Origin: Corynebacterium sp. SCR221107
Lineage (GTDB): Bacteria; Actinomycetota; Actinomycetes; Mycobacteriales; Mycobacteriaceae
Reading direction: 5' to 3'
NCBI RefSeq assembly: GCF_027886475.1
Contig: NZ_CP115670.1
Span: 1,860,001 to 1,924,000 of the forward strand
Length of the DNA stretch: 64,000 bases
Shown here: positions 49,024 to 57,827 of the stretch, one piece after another
How the letters are laid out: every line of letters begins with the position of its first letter
How positions within the stretch are numbered: the first letter of the stretch is position 1
The notes under the pieces: model-generated
Told to the model about the DNA's origin: nothing
Databases searched by the model: none
What the model saw: the letters and a program-made list of their open reading frames with translations, nothing else
Position numbers and translations under genes: made by a program

Positions 49024-50781
49024 TTAGGCGCTGAGAATCTGCTTGACTGCCTCGACAACGCCGTCGGCAGGCACCTCAAGGGTCTGCCCACCGCGCACAC
49101 GGATCTCCACCTTGCCCTCCTTGAACGCGCGTCCAAGCACGACCACGATGGGCATACCGAGCAGCTCGGAATCCTTGAACTTCACGCCTGGGCTCACCTT
49201 CGGGCGGTCGTCGAAGAGTACCTCCACGCCCGCTGCGTCGAGCTCGGCGACAAGCTTGTCGCCTGCGTCAAGTGCTGCTTGGTCCTTGTTGGCCACCACC
49301 AGATGGACCTGGTACGGGGCAACCTCGAGCGGCCAATTCAGGCCCTGCTCGTCATGGCGCTGCTCGGCGAGTACGGCCATGAGGCGGGAGACACCGATGC
49401 CGTAGGAACCCATCGTTGGGATGGCGCGCTTGCCGTTTTCATCCAGGATCTGCACGTCGAAGGCGTTGGTGTACTTGCGGCCGAGCTGGAAGATGTGTCC
49501 GATCTCGATGCCGCGGGCCAAGGTGAGCACGCCCTGGCCAAGCGGTGCCGGATCGCCCTCTTTGACCTCGGCGGCCTCGATGAAGCCGTCGACCTCAAAA
49601 TCGCGGCCCGCGACGAGACCGACGACGTGGCGTTGCGGGGCATCCGCGCCGGTAATCCAGGCGGTACCTTCGGCGACGCGCGGATCGGCCAGCACCTTCA
49701 CACCGTTGGCGCGCAGGGCACGCGGCCCCACGTACCCCTTGACAAGGAAGGGATTCTTCTTGAAGTCTTCCTCCACCGCCAGCTCCACCTCGGCAGGCTC
49801 CAAGGAAGCCTCGAGGCGCTTCATGTCCACCTCGCGGTCGCCGGGCAGGAGAATGCCGGTGAGCTCTGCCTCCTCAGAGCCGGGCTGGGTGACCTTGACG
49901 ATGAGGCACTTGAGCGTATCGGAGGCCTCAACCTCGCGGCCATCGACGGTGATGCCGGCAGAACGTGCCCAATCAACCAGCGCTTCGATGGTCTCCGAAG
50001 CCGGGGTATCGTGCTCCACAGCCTCTCGTTGGCCTTCGATCGGGCGCGGGGTGCCAGGCTGGGTTACCACGGCCTCGACGTTGGCGGCGTAGTCGCCCTC
50101 GGTAGCGCGCACGAAGGTGTCCTCGCCGTTGTCGGACACTGCCAGAAATTCCTCGGAGGCGGAGCCGCCCATTGCCCCGGAGGTTGCGGCACAAATCACG
50201 TATTCAACCCCGAGGCGATCGAAAATGCGCTGATAGGCCCCGCGGTGACGCTGATAGGACTGTGCCAATCCCTCATCGGTCATGTCGAAGGAATAGGAGT
50301 CCTTCATGACGAACTCGCGTCCGCGCAGAATGCCCGCGCGCGGGCGCTCCTCGTCGCGGTACTTCGTCTGAATCTGGTACAAGGTGACCGGGAAATCCTT
50401 GTAGGAGGAGTACATTTCCTTGACCGCGGAGGCAAACATCTCCTCATGCGTGGGGCCGAGCAGATAATCGGCGTCCTTGCGATCTTTCAACCTAAACAGC
50501 GAGTCTCCATACTCCGTCCAGCGATGGGTCTGCTCGTAGGGCTCGCGAGGAAGCAACGCCGGGAACAGCAGCTCCTGGGCGCCGATTCCGTCCATCTCCT
50601 CGCGCACGACATTTTCGATCTTGCGCAGGGTGCGCAGTCCCAGGGGCAGCCAGGTGTACACGCCGGGTGCGACTCGGCGTATGTAACCTGCTCGCACGAG
50701 CAGCTTGTGGCTGGGTACTTCTGCGTCTGCCGGATCCTCGCGCAGCGTGCGAAGAAACAGGGTTGAAAGGCGTGTAATCAT
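49024..50781 (-). CDS. proS: Prolyl-tRNA synthetase
   Basis: Class II synthetase, bacterial type with the inserted editing domain (long form). 585 residues. Motif 1 and 2 regions: [32 protein letters not shown] and [24 protein letters not shown]; motif 3 near [13 protein letters not shown]. The INS editing domain lies at about residues 230-400. ATG 50781 has -10 TAACAT (50790-50795, minus strand) 8 nt upstream, suggesting a leaderless start. Divergent from yaaA. A large open frame on the opposite strand is a shadow. Confidence 0.97.
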   Translation of the reverse strand: MITRLSTLFLRTLREDPADAEVPSHKLLVRAGYIRRVAPGVYTWLPLGLRTLRKIENVVREEMDGIGAQELLFPALLPREPYEQTHRWTEYGDSLFRLKDRKDADYLLGPTHEEMFASAVKEMYSSYKDFPVTLYQIQTKYRDEERPRAGILRGREFVMKDSYSFDMTDEGLAQSYQRHRGAYQRIFDRLGVEYVICAATSGAMGGSASEEFLAVSDNGEDTFVRATEGDYAANVEAVVTQPGTPRPIEGQREAVEHDTPASETIEALVDWARSAGITVDGREVEASDTLKCLIVKVTQPGSEEAELTGILLPGDREVDMKRLEASLEPAEVELAVEEDFKKNPFLVKGYVGPRALRANGVKVLADPRVAEGTAWITGADAPQRHVVGLVAGRDFEVDGFIEAAEVKEGDPAPLGQGVLTLARGIEIGHIFQLGRKYTNAFDVQILDENGKRAIPTMGSYGIGVSRLMAVLAEQRHDEQGLNWPLEVAPYQVHLVVANKDQAALDAGDKLVAELDAAGVEVLFDDRPKVSPGVKFKDSELLGMPIVVVLGRAFKEGKVEIRVRGGQTLEVPADGVVEAVKQILSA

Positions 50782-50789
50782 GTTTGCAC

Positions 50790-50807
50790 ATGTTACCCGG
50801 TTACCCT
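50790..50807. promoter_or_regulatory. Back-to-back leaderless promoters of proS and yaaA
   Basis: Minus-strand -10 TAACAT (50790-50795) is 8 nt from the proS ATG. Plus-strand -10 TACCCT (50802-50807) is 6 nt from the yaaA ATG (50814). The hexamers are 6 bp apart and the start codons 32 bp apart. Confidence 0.5.
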
Positions 50808-50813
50808 AGAGGG

Positions 50814-51575
50814 ATGCTTATTGTGTTGCCTCCAAGCGAGACTAAGTCTGTCGGCGGGGATTACCCGCCACTTGATTTCGACGCCCTTCGCTTCCCTTCC
50901 CTCAACCCGGCGCGCCGCGACATAGCTGAGGATCTCGTGGCCTTGCCGGTCGAGGATGCGTTGGACGTGCTTGGTATTTCGGAAAAGCTGCGCGGCGAGG
51001 CCGAAATGAACCAGGCATTGTTTTCCTCCCCCACCGATTGCGCTTTCCGACGCTACGCGGGCGTGCTCTACGATGCGCTCGACCCTTCCTCTTTGCCGAA
51101 GGAGGCCCTAGAAAAGGTGGCTATCGGTTCGGCCTTATTCGGCCTGGTCGGGGCCCTCGATGCCATTCCCCACTACCGGTTGTCCGGCGGTTCCAAGCTT
51201 CCCCGTCGCGGGGGCGGGCCGGTGCCGACGATGAAGGCCAGGTGGTCGAGTTTGATTCGCGATGAATTACGCGCCGTTGCCGAAACGGAGTTGCTGATCG
51301 ACTTGCGTTCGGGAACCTATCAGCAACTCGGAAAGGCCAAGCAGGCGCTGACGGTGCGCGTGGAATCGCAGTATCCGGATGGCACGCGCAAAGTAGTAAG
51401 CCACTTCAACAAGCATTACAAGGGCTTACTTGCCCGCACCCTGCTGTTGGCGCACTCCCCAGCGCGCTCGATTGAAGATGTCGCTCAGGCAGCTACCGAG
51501 GCTGGCTTCAAGGCAGAACTTCCCACCCAGGCCGGTTCCAATGAGCTTACGGTGATTGTAAAAACCGAGGGCTAG
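50814..51575 (+). CDS. yaaA: YaaA (UPF0246) peroxide-stress family protein
   Basis: 253 residues starting MLIVLPPSETKSVGG, the family hallmark. YaaA in E. coli limits free iron under hydrogen-peroxide stress and has a DNA-binding-like fold. Conserved features later are LYDALDPSS, RLSGGSKLP and SHFNKHYKGLLARTLL. ATG 50814 is preferred over the in-frame upstream 50784, which would overlap the proS start. One dispersed repeat (51042-51052) lies inside, read as AFRR. Confidence 0.9.
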   Translation: MLIVLPPSETKSVGGDYPPLDFDALRFPSLNPARRDIAEDLVALPVEDALDVLGISEKLRGEAEMNQALFSSPTDCAFRRYAGVLYDALDPSSLPKEALEKVAIGSALFGLVGALDAIPHYRLSGGSKLPRRGGGPVPTMKARWSSLIRDELRAVAETELLIDLRSGTYQQLGKAKQALTVRVESQYPDGTRKVVSHFNKHYKGLLARTLLLAHSPARSIEDVAQAATEAGFKAELPTQAGSNELTVIVKTEG

Positions 51576-51679
51576 GGACACTAGGTTCAGCCTTGGCCGC
51601 GTGCGGGTCAGCACAGTCGCCTCAGCAGCCGTGTTCACCCTGGTGCATGTCTGAAAGCTAAAGGTGCCTGGCCGTTGGC

Positions 51680-52423
51680 TTAAGCTTCGAGAGCCGCGAC
51701 CTCGCCGATGACATACACCGCCGGTGGCGCGACTTCGTTGGCAGCCATGGTGTCGGCCAGCGTACCCAGAGTGCAACGGAAGACGCGCTGCGTTTCGGTG
51801 CTGCCTTCTTGGATGATGGCGGCGGCGGTGTCTGCGGGCTTGCCGGCGTCGATAAGCGCTTGGGCGATGAGTGGCGCGTTTTTCACGCCCATGATCACAG
51901 CCAACGTGCCACCCGTGTGGGCCAGCGCTGCGTAATCGTTGAGGCACGTGGGATGCTGCGGCGGCACGTGTCCGGAAATCACCGTGAAGCTATGGACCAC
52001 GCCGCGCTGAGTGATGGGAATCCCGGCCAAGGCCGGTGCCGAGATGGCGCTGGTAACTCCGGGGACTACCTCCGTTGCGAACCCGTGCGCCGCGAGTGCT
52101 TGTAGTTCTTCAAACCCCCGGCCGAAGACATAAGGGTCACCGCCTTTCAGGCGTACGACCTTCTTTCCCGCCTGGGCGTATGCGACCAGCATCTCGTTGA
52201 TCTTTTCCTGAGCCACCTGTTTGCCGTAGGGCAGTTTGGACACGTCGATGACTTCCTTGGTGGAGATATCGCACAGCTTGTCCAGTTCCGGTGCGGGCCC
52301 AAGGTGATCGGCCAGGATGACCTCCGCGTCCTGAAGGCGGTGCATGCCACGGACCGTGATGAGGTCCCAGGCGCCTGGGCCGCCGCCAACGAGGGAGACC
52401 AACGGGGTACTGCTATTGCTCAT
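51680..52423 (-). CDS. cobA: Uroporphyrinogen-III C-methyltransferase
   Basis: SAM-dependent methylation of uroporphyrinogen III to precorrin-2, the branch to siroheme and cobalamin. 247 residues, single-domain SUMT: VGGGPGAWDLITVRG near the N-terminus, RLKGGDPYVFGRG, VVPGVTSAISAPALAGIP and SGHVPPQH. No siroheme synthase (CysG N-terminal) domain is fused. The cobalamin genes cobB and cobO lie 2-4 kb away. ATG 52423 has TAAACT (52432-52437, minus strand) 8 nt upstream. Confidence 0.95.
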   Translation of the reverse strand: MSNSSTPLVSLVGGGPGAWDLITVRGMHRLQDAEVILADHLGPAPELDKLCDISTKEVIDVSKLPYGKQVAQEKINEMLVAYAQAGKKVVRLKGGDPYVFGRGFEELQALAAHGFATEVVPGVTSAISAPALAGIPITQRGVVHSFTVISGHVPPQHPTCLNDYAALAHTGGTLAVIMGVKNAPLIAQALIDAGKPADTAAAIIQEGSTETQRVFRCTLGTLADTMAANEVAPPAVYVIGEVAALEA

Positions 52424-52431
52424 GGTGCATT

Positions 52432-52451
52432 AGTTTAGCGGTCGGTAGCAT
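52432..52451. promoter_or_regulatory. Back-to-back leaderless promoters of cobA and selO
   Basis: Minus-strand -10 TAAACT (52432-52437), 8 nt from the cobA ATG. Plus-strand -10 TAGCAT (52446-52451), 6 nt from the selO ATG (52458). The hexamers are 8 bp apart and the start codons 34 bp apart. Confidence 0.5.
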
Positions 52452-52457
52452 GGGTGA

Positions 52458-54011
52458 ATGACTCTCACCCACCGCTTCGCCGAGCGCCTGCCTCAGATGT
52501 GCCTTCCGCAAAAACCGGAAGCCTTCCCTGACCTCGAGGTTGTCATCTTCAACGATGACCTAGGCGCCAGGTTAGGTCTCGATGGGCAGGCGCTTGTCGA
52601 TATGATTCGCGAAGCAACGCACGCGAAGGAGCCCATCAGCCACGCCCAGGCGTATGCCGGGCATCAGTTTGGACAGTTTGTGCCCCTTCTTGGGGATGGA
52701 AGAGCCCTGCTGCTAGGCGAGGTGGAGTCACACGGTGACGATGGTGGTTCCCGCGTCGACATTCACCTCAAAGGTTCCGGCCGCACCCCATTTTCGCGTG
52801 GCGGCGACGGTCAGGCCGCGCTGGGGCCTATGCTGCGGGAATATCTCGTCTCCGAGGCCATGCACGGGTTAGGGGTTCCCACCACCCGCAGCCTGGCTGT
52901 GCTTCGCACCGGAAAACGTATCCAACGAGAAAGGGTTGTTGAGGGGGCGCTGCTGGTGCGCGTGGCCAAGACGCACCTTCGTGTGGGCTCGCTGCACTAT
53001 GCTGCGCTGCGCGGGAAGGAAACGCTGTCTTCGGTGATGGACTTCGCGGCAACGGAACTGAGTGCTTCGTTAGGCCCATCGTCGGCAAGCAATGCTACGG
53101 CGAGACACGACAACCGGTACGGCGACTTCTACGCGCGACTGGTCCACGCGCATGCCCGCCTGGTGGCGAAGTGGATGCGCCGCGGATTCGTCCACGGCGT
53201 GCTCAATACGGACAATACTTCCCTGGCGGGTGAGACGATTGACTACGGGCCGTGTGCCTTCATGGACGTCTTCGACGCGAACGCGTGTTTTTCCTCGATC
53301 GACCGTCAAGGCCGCTACGCCTATCGCAACCAGCCGTCGATTATTGGGTGGAATCTGGCCCGGGCGGCGGAGGCGATGATCCCGCTGCTTAGCCTCGAGG
53401 ATGCTCAATCCATCCTCGGTACATACTCCGCGCAATTCAGGCAGGCATGGCTTGAGGAAATGGCCGAGGCCACCGGCCTAGAACTTAGCCCTGCGGTCGA
53501 GGAGCTGTTGGATGATCTGGTGGCGATATTAGAGGCTATCCGCCCTGAGCGCGCAGGCATCACGGTGCCCACGGTGCAACCGGACGCTAAGGAATCGGTT
53601 GCAGATTCTGTCGGCGAACAACCTGTCGGCAATGACACGCCAGAAAGCGGCGTTGTCGGCGCCGATGGTGCGGTTGATTATCATCGTTTCCTTCGCGCGC
53701 TTTCCGACGAGCACCCTTTAAAGCCCGACTACCCTGCCGAACTTCAAGACTGGGTGCGTCGCTGGCTCGATTGTCACCCCGATACAGCAAGTCTGCGCGG
53801 GCGCAACCCCATTGTGATCCCGCGCAATCATCTCATCGAGCAGGCGTTGGAAAGCGCCGACGATGGCGATCTGTCCAAAGTAAGGCTCTTGGCTCGCGCG
53901 CTCGCGGATCCTTTTTCCTTCTCGGACTCGCTTCACGCATCGGAACGGGCATGGTTGGATTCGCCGCCTCCCGTCCGGGAACAACCTTTTGTTACCTATT
54001 GCGGTACTTAA
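52458..54011 (+). CDS. selO: Protein adenylyltransferase SelO (YdiU)
   Basis: Pseudokinase that transfers AMP to hydroxyl side chains of proteins, linked to redox stress. 517 residues. Conserved blocks: AGHQFGQFVPLLGDGRALLLGE, KGSGRTPFSRGGDGQAALGPMLREYLVSEAMHGLG, HGVLNTDNTSLAGETIDYGPCAF. The penultimate residues CGT hold the conserved cysteine near the C-terminus (selenocysteine in some eukaryotes). Its stop interleaves with the ogt stop (TTAA, 54008-54011). Carries two dispersed repeat copies (53080 and 53699). Confidence 0.95.
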   Translation: MTLTHRFAERLPQMCLPQKPEAFPDLEVVIFNDDLGARLGLDGQALVDMIREATHAKEPISHAQAYAGHQFGQFVPLLGDGRALLLGEVESHGDDGGSRVDIHLKGSGRTPFSRGGDGQAALGPMLREYLVSEAMHGLGVPTTRSLAVLRTGKRIQRERVVEGALLVRVAKTHLRVGSLHYAALRGKETLSSVMDFAATELSASLGPSSASNATARHDNRYGDFYARLVHAHARLVAKWMRRGFVHGVLNTDNTSLAGETIDYGPCAFMDVFDANACFSSIDRQGRYAYRNQPSIIGWNLARAAEAMIPLLSLEDAQSILGTYSAQFRQAWLEEMAEATGLELSPAVEELLDDLVAILEAIRPERAGITVPTVQPDAKESVADSVGEQPVGNDTPESGVVGADGAVDYHRFLRALSDEHPLKPDYPAELQDWVRRWLDCHPDTASLRGRNPIVIPRNHLIEQALESADDGDLSKVRLLARALADPFSFSDSLHASERAWLDSPPPVREQPFVTYCGT

Positions 54012-54562
54012 GAACTCAACATGGCTTCCCGAGTCAGCAGGCTGGACTTGATCTGTGCACCGTAGCGAAATTGCCCCACCGACCCGTCGTTGCGGGTTAT
54101 TCGATGGCAAGGAACGAATAAAGCCGCAGCATTGGTAGCACAGGCGCTGGCCGCGGCACGAACGGCCCTTGCGTTGCCGCACCTTTCGGCATATTCGGTA
54201 TAGCTCAGCACTTGCCCCGGCGCCACCGCCCGCAAGGTTTCCCAGGCAGCCATGCGAAAGGGGCCGGAATGTTGTTCTACAGGGATCCGGCTCGGGGCGT
54301 ACACGTCGCCACCGTAATAGGCGGTGACGGCTCGCGCCGCAGAGGCGAGGACGCCCGACGCGTCGAGCTCACCTTCCTGCATGAGTGCGATTGTGTGCGG
54401 GCGAATAGAGGGGTGTATCAGGCTGCGAAGCTGTTCGAGCTCGGCGGTCCATCCCGACGCCAGCACCGCAATATCCGAGGCGATGATGCTAAAGACACCG
54501 TCGGGTGTCTCCACGCTCACGGCGCGCGTCACAGCCGGGGTGTGGAATGTCATGCTTGCCAT
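54008..54562 (-). CDS. ogt: Methylated-DNA-protein cysteine methyltransferase
   Basis: Suicide repair of O6-alkylguanine. 184 residues from ATG 54562 (MASMTFHTPAV); AAAGG lies about 10 nt upstream. The active-site motif PCHRI is present (C152), preceded by RAAASACATNAAALFV and by GQVLSYTEYAERCG. A longer frame extends to 54610. Convergent with selO, with interleaved stop codons. Confidence 0.94.
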   Translation of the reverse strand: MASMTFHTPAVTRAVSVETPDGVFSIIASDIAVLASGWTAELEQLRSLIHPSIRPHTIALMQEGELDASGVLASAARAVTAYYGGDVYAPSRIPVEQHSGPFRMAAWETLRAVAPGQVLSYTEYAERCGNARAVRAAASACATNAAALFVPCHRITRNDGSVGQFRYGAQIKSSLLTREAMLSS

Positions 54563-54637
54563 GCGCTTACACCTTTCTGCTTCCCGCCATTGAAGGCGAA
54601 TGATGGTCAATCTGGCAATGCACGGTAGCCAGCGGCT

Positions 54638-56143
54638 CTACTGTTTTGCGCAGGCGTCCATGAAGCGCACGATGGCCTCGGGTACCGCAGCCGGGTGCAC
54701 ATGAAGATAGCTGGCGTGGATATTGCCGGCGCCACCTGGACCAATGAAACCTTCTGCTTTGGGTGTTCCATCCCACCCCTTCCAGCCCCACGCCGGCGTG
54801 AAGTCCGGTGCGGTCTGGCTTGCAAGCGCGGTGTGGTGGAATTCGTGGCCTACTACCCTTTGCCCGGCTCGGTACAACACCGAATCGTGGAGGCTTACCG
54901 CCTCCCGGTAGCCAAGCGTCAAACGTTGGGACATCGCACCCGTGGTTTCGATTACTCCCAGCATCGCGTGATCGTCGAGGCTGCCTAGCAGCCACAGGAG
55001 CCCAGCGCATTCTGCATGAACGGGCATCCCGTCCGCAATCCTTGTACGGATGTGGGCTGTGAGATCCTTTCGCCCCGACAGGGCCTCAACATGTTCTTCC
55101 GGGAATCCTCCTGGGATAATGAGCCCATCGCACTCAGGAAGATCATCCACCAGCGGGTCGAAGGTGACAACAGTGGCGCCGGCGGCGGCCAGCAATTCGG
55201 TGTGCTCGGCGTAGGTGAAAGAAAACGCCGGTCCGGCGGTCATCGCAATCACCGGGCTCGGGTGCAGGAGCGCGCCCGGTCCTCCAGCCGTCTGGGGTGC
55301 AGGTTGGGTGTCTGGTGCCGCCTCCGATTCTCGTGCCCGCGCCTGGGCGATGGCTTCCTGGGGATCCCAGGGCCGGCCGCGCCAACGGCAGTAGGCAAGC
55401 CGCAGGATCGCCTCCACGTCGACGTGTTCTTCCACGATGTCACCCATGCGTGCCACGGCGGCCTCGGCCTCGCCCAGCTCCCCTGCAGTCACCAGACCTA
55501 GATGCCTGGAGGGGACCTCGATGTGATCGACGCGCGGAATCGCTCCGAGGACAGGCACGCCGAGGGCCTCGACCGCCGCGGTGCACACGGCGGCATGGCG
55601 CGGTGTGCCTACCTTGTTGAGAATCACCCCGGCGATGTGAACGGCAGTATCCTGAGTGAGGAATCCACGAACGAGCGCGCCGACGGACTGGCTCATCCCA
55701 CGCACGTCCACCACGAGGATGACCGGCATGCCCAACTCCGCGGCTACTGCCGCCGTGGAACCGACGGCAAGCCCCACCTCGGCTTCGGATGACTGGCCGG
55801 CTGACGCGGTGATGCGGCCGTCGAAAAGCCCCATGACGCCTTCGACGACACCGATATCTGCGCCGGCCGAGCCGTGCGCGTACAGGCTTCCGATGAGCCC
55901 TTGACACATGACGGCGTCCAGATTGCGCCCCACGGTGCCCGTGGCCAGCCCGTGATATCCGGGGTCGATATAATCCGGGCCTACTTTAAATGGCGCGACG
56001 GTGGCCCTGGTGGATAACGCGCGCAGCAGCCCGGTTGCGATAGTGGTTTTGCCCGAGCCGGAGCTTGTCGCGGCGATGACCACTCCTGGAGTGGCAGTTG
56101 AAGATGTTGAGGTGCTCACCTTGTTCAAGATACTAAACGCCAC
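54638..56143 (-). CDS. cobB: Cobyrinate a,c-diamide synthase
   Basis: ATP- and glutamine-dependent amidation of cobyrinic (or hydrogenobyrinic) acid in cobalamin synthesis. 501 residues. N-terminal P-loop SSGSGKTTIATGLLRAL and KVGPDYIDPGYH, the family amidation domain. The C-terminal class I glutaminase domain has PGGFPEEHVEALSGR, HAECAGLLWLLG (nucleophile Cys) and FIGPGGAGNIHASYLHVH. The annotated GTG at 56143 could be replaced by GTG at 56119 (VSTSTSS). Upstream of ogt, downstream of cobO. Confidence 0.95.
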   Translation of the reverse strand: MAFSILNKVSTSTSSTATPGVVIAATSSGSGKTTIATGLLRALSTRATVAPFKVGPDYIDPGYHGLATGTVGRNLDAVMCQGLIGSLYAHGSAGADIGVVEGVMGLFDGRITASAGQSSEAEVGLAVGSTAAVAAELGMPVILVVDVRGMSQSVGALVRGFLTQDTAVHIAGVILNKVGTPRHAAVCTAAVEALGVPVLGAIPRVDHIEVPSRHLGLVTAGELGEAEAAVARMGDIVEEHVDVEAILRLAYCRWRGRPWDPQEAIAQARARESEAAPDTQPAPQTAGGPGALLHPSPVIAMTAGPAFSFTYAEHTELLAAAGATVVTFDPLVDDLPECDGLIIPGGFPEEHVEALSGRKDLTAHIRTRIADGMPVHAECAGLLWLLGSLDDHAMLGVIETTGAMSQRLTLGYREAVSLHDSVLYRAGQRVVGHEFHHTALASQTAPDFTPAWGWKGWDGTPKAEGFIGPGGAGNIHASYLHVHPAAVPEAIVRFMDACAKQ

Positions 56144-56243
56144 CCCCGCGCAGTCCTGAGGTGGCGTTGGAGGAGCGACGCTATCGCCTATTCCTGTGAT
56201 GCGAGAGGCGTTTCACCACGTTGCTTGACGACGCCGCCAGCCG

Positions 56244-56864
56244 CTACCACTCAATGCCTTTTTGACCCTTGCGGCCGACATCCATGGGGTGCTTAATCTT
56301 GGCCATCTCGGTCACTAGGTCCGCTACCTCCACCAGCTTGGGGTCCGCATCGCGCCCGGTCATCACGACATGCTGCTTTCCCGGACGATTAGCCAGGGTT
56401 TCTACGACATCATCAATGTCGATCCACCCCCATTTAATGGGATAGGTGAACTCGTCGAGCACGTAGAAATCATGTTCCTGGTTAGCAAGGCGCCGCTTGA
56501 TTTCCTGCCACCCCTCGGCGGCGTCCCGGGCGTGGTCCTCGTCGCTGCCCTGCTTCTTCGACCATGACCAGCCTTCGCCCATCTTGTGCCACTCAACGGC
56601 GCCACCCTCACCGGTTTCTTCATGCAGGCGTCCAAGGCGCTTAAAGACGGACTCCTCACCCACTTTCCACTTCGCGGACTTGACGAACTGGAACACCCCG
56701 ATGTTCATCCCTTGGTTCCACGCGCGCAACGCCATGCCGAAAGCAGCGGTGGACTTGCCTTTGCCTTCGCCGGTATGTACCGCGGTAATCGGCAGCATCC
56801 GGCGCTGGCGGGTAGTCAGCCCATCATTGGGGATGGTGGCCGGGTCGACTTTTCCTTGAGGCAT
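56244..56864 (-). CDS. cobO: Cob(I)yrinic acid a,c-diamide adenosyltransferase
   Basis: Attaches the 5'-deoxyadenosyl ligand to cobalt in cobalamin biosynthesis and salvage (CobO/BtuR type). 206 residues from ATG 56864 (MPQGKVDPATIP). P-loop GEGKGKS (32-38), then FQFVKSAKWKVGEE and HDFYVLDEFTYPIKWGWID. AAGGAG stands 6 nt before the ATG, so this gene uses a normal leader. It precedes cobB by 100 bp on the same strand. Confidence 0.95.
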   Translation of the reverse strand: MPQGKVDPATIPNDGLTTRQRRMLPITAVHTGEGKGKSTAAFGMALRAWNQGMNIGVFQFVKSAKWKVGEESVFKRLGRLHEETGEGGAVEWHKMGEGWSWSKKQGSDEDHARDAAEGWQEIKRRLANQEHDFYVLDEFTYPIKWGWIDIDDVVETLANRPGKQHVVMTGRDADPKLVEVADLVTEMAKIKHPMDVGRKGQKGIEW

Positions 56865-57055
56865 GGGCACTCCTTTGTTGATAGTGAGGTGTTTTAAGCC
56901 AGGATGCATTATCTTCACAACCGGCAAGCTCGTTGTGCGAGCATTCGATGACACAATCCGGCCGTGACTTGGTGCTGCCACCACCTTAGCGGCAATTGTT
57001 CACAGACAAGGCATGCGCCCACATAAGCTACGAAGCTTCGCGGACTGTCGGCCGT

Positions 57056-57808
57056 TTAGATCGCCTCGATAATGCCGGTTACTGCATTCGCGTCGAGCTG
57101 ATCGACCTCGACGCAGGCTGCACCCAGGCCACGGGCGAGCTCCTTGGCAAGGCCTAGCCTGATGCGCCCGCCACGCTCACAGTCAATCACGATGCTCGCA
57201 CACAAATCCTTACGGGCTATGTCTTCGCTGGCCGACCGCAGCTTGTCCAGTCCACCGGCGCCCGTTGCCCGACCATCGGAAAGCACCATGAGAATGGCCC
57301 TACGCCCGGGTTCCTTAAGCCCCTCGCGACGAATGAGGTCGGCGGCCATGGCAAGGCCTTCCGGCAAGGGAGTCTTTCCGCCGGTGGGCAGGTCCTGCAA
57401 TCGCTTGTGGGCAACATCGATGGAGGAGGTCGGCGGCAAGACCAGTTCCGGGCGCGCACCGCGCACGCTAATGACTGCCACGCGATCGCGGCGCTGGTAG
57501 GCATCGGAAAGCATGGAATGCACTGCTCCCGTCACAGCGGATAGCCGATCCCGCGCTGCCATCGAGCCTGATGCATCCACGACGAAGACGATGAGGTTCG
57601 ACTCCCTACCTTTGCGCAGGCTTCCTCGGAAGTCTTCCGGTAGGAAGCTGATACGACCGCCTTCGATGCGGGCGCCACGGTCGCCGGCTGCCTTAATGGT
57701 TCCCATGATGTCAAAGCCGTGGCCATGCTTAATGGGGCGCACGTGCCCGCCCTGGGCGGTATAAGCCGGTGACCGACGCCCCGGAGTCGACTCCTGCCGG
57801 GAGCCCAA
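57056..57808 (-). CDS. ChlD-like von Willebrand A domain protein
   Basis: 250 residues. VWA domain with an intact MIDAS motif DASGSM (D78-M83) and later VLSDGRATG. It resembles the C-terminal part of magnesium-chelatase-like proteins. The start is unclear: a TTG at 57808 is within the conserved GRRSPAYT-HVRP region, and a later ATG is at residue 35. In M. tuberculosis the AAA+ and VWA parts are one protein (Rv2850c). Here the VWA part begins 20 bp from the end of the AAA+ gene in a different frame. No clear ribosome-binding site. Confidence 0.75.
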   Translation of the reverse strand: MGSRQESTPGRRSPAYTAQGGHVRPIKHGHGFDIMGTIKAAGDRGARIEGGRISFLPEDFRGSLRKGRESNLIVFVVDASGSMAARDRLSAVTGAVHSMLSDAYQRRDRVAVISVRGARPELVLPPTSSIDVAHKRLQDLPTGGKTPLPEGLAMAADLIRREGLKEPGRRAILMVLSDGRATGAGGLDKLRSASEDIARKDLCASIVIDCERGGRIRLGLAKELARGLGAACVEVDQLDANAVTGIIEAI

Positions 57809-57827
57809 AGGGGCTTTGCGTTGGAGT

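Noticed and set aside
49006..50766. 586-codon open frame on the plus strand opposite proS
   Set aside because: It is the complement of a high-GC coding gene; its translation is His/Leu/Gly/Arg-rich without family features, while proS on the other strand is unmistakable.
54590..56250. Cobalamin riboswitch near cobB/cobO
   Set aside because: The intergenic spaces are under 110 bp and show no B12-box-like conserved core.
57274..57520. Two GCTTTCCGATG sequences in the VWA gene
   Set aside because: One base off the dispersed 11-mer, so not counted as copies; they may be variants but inflate the tally if included.
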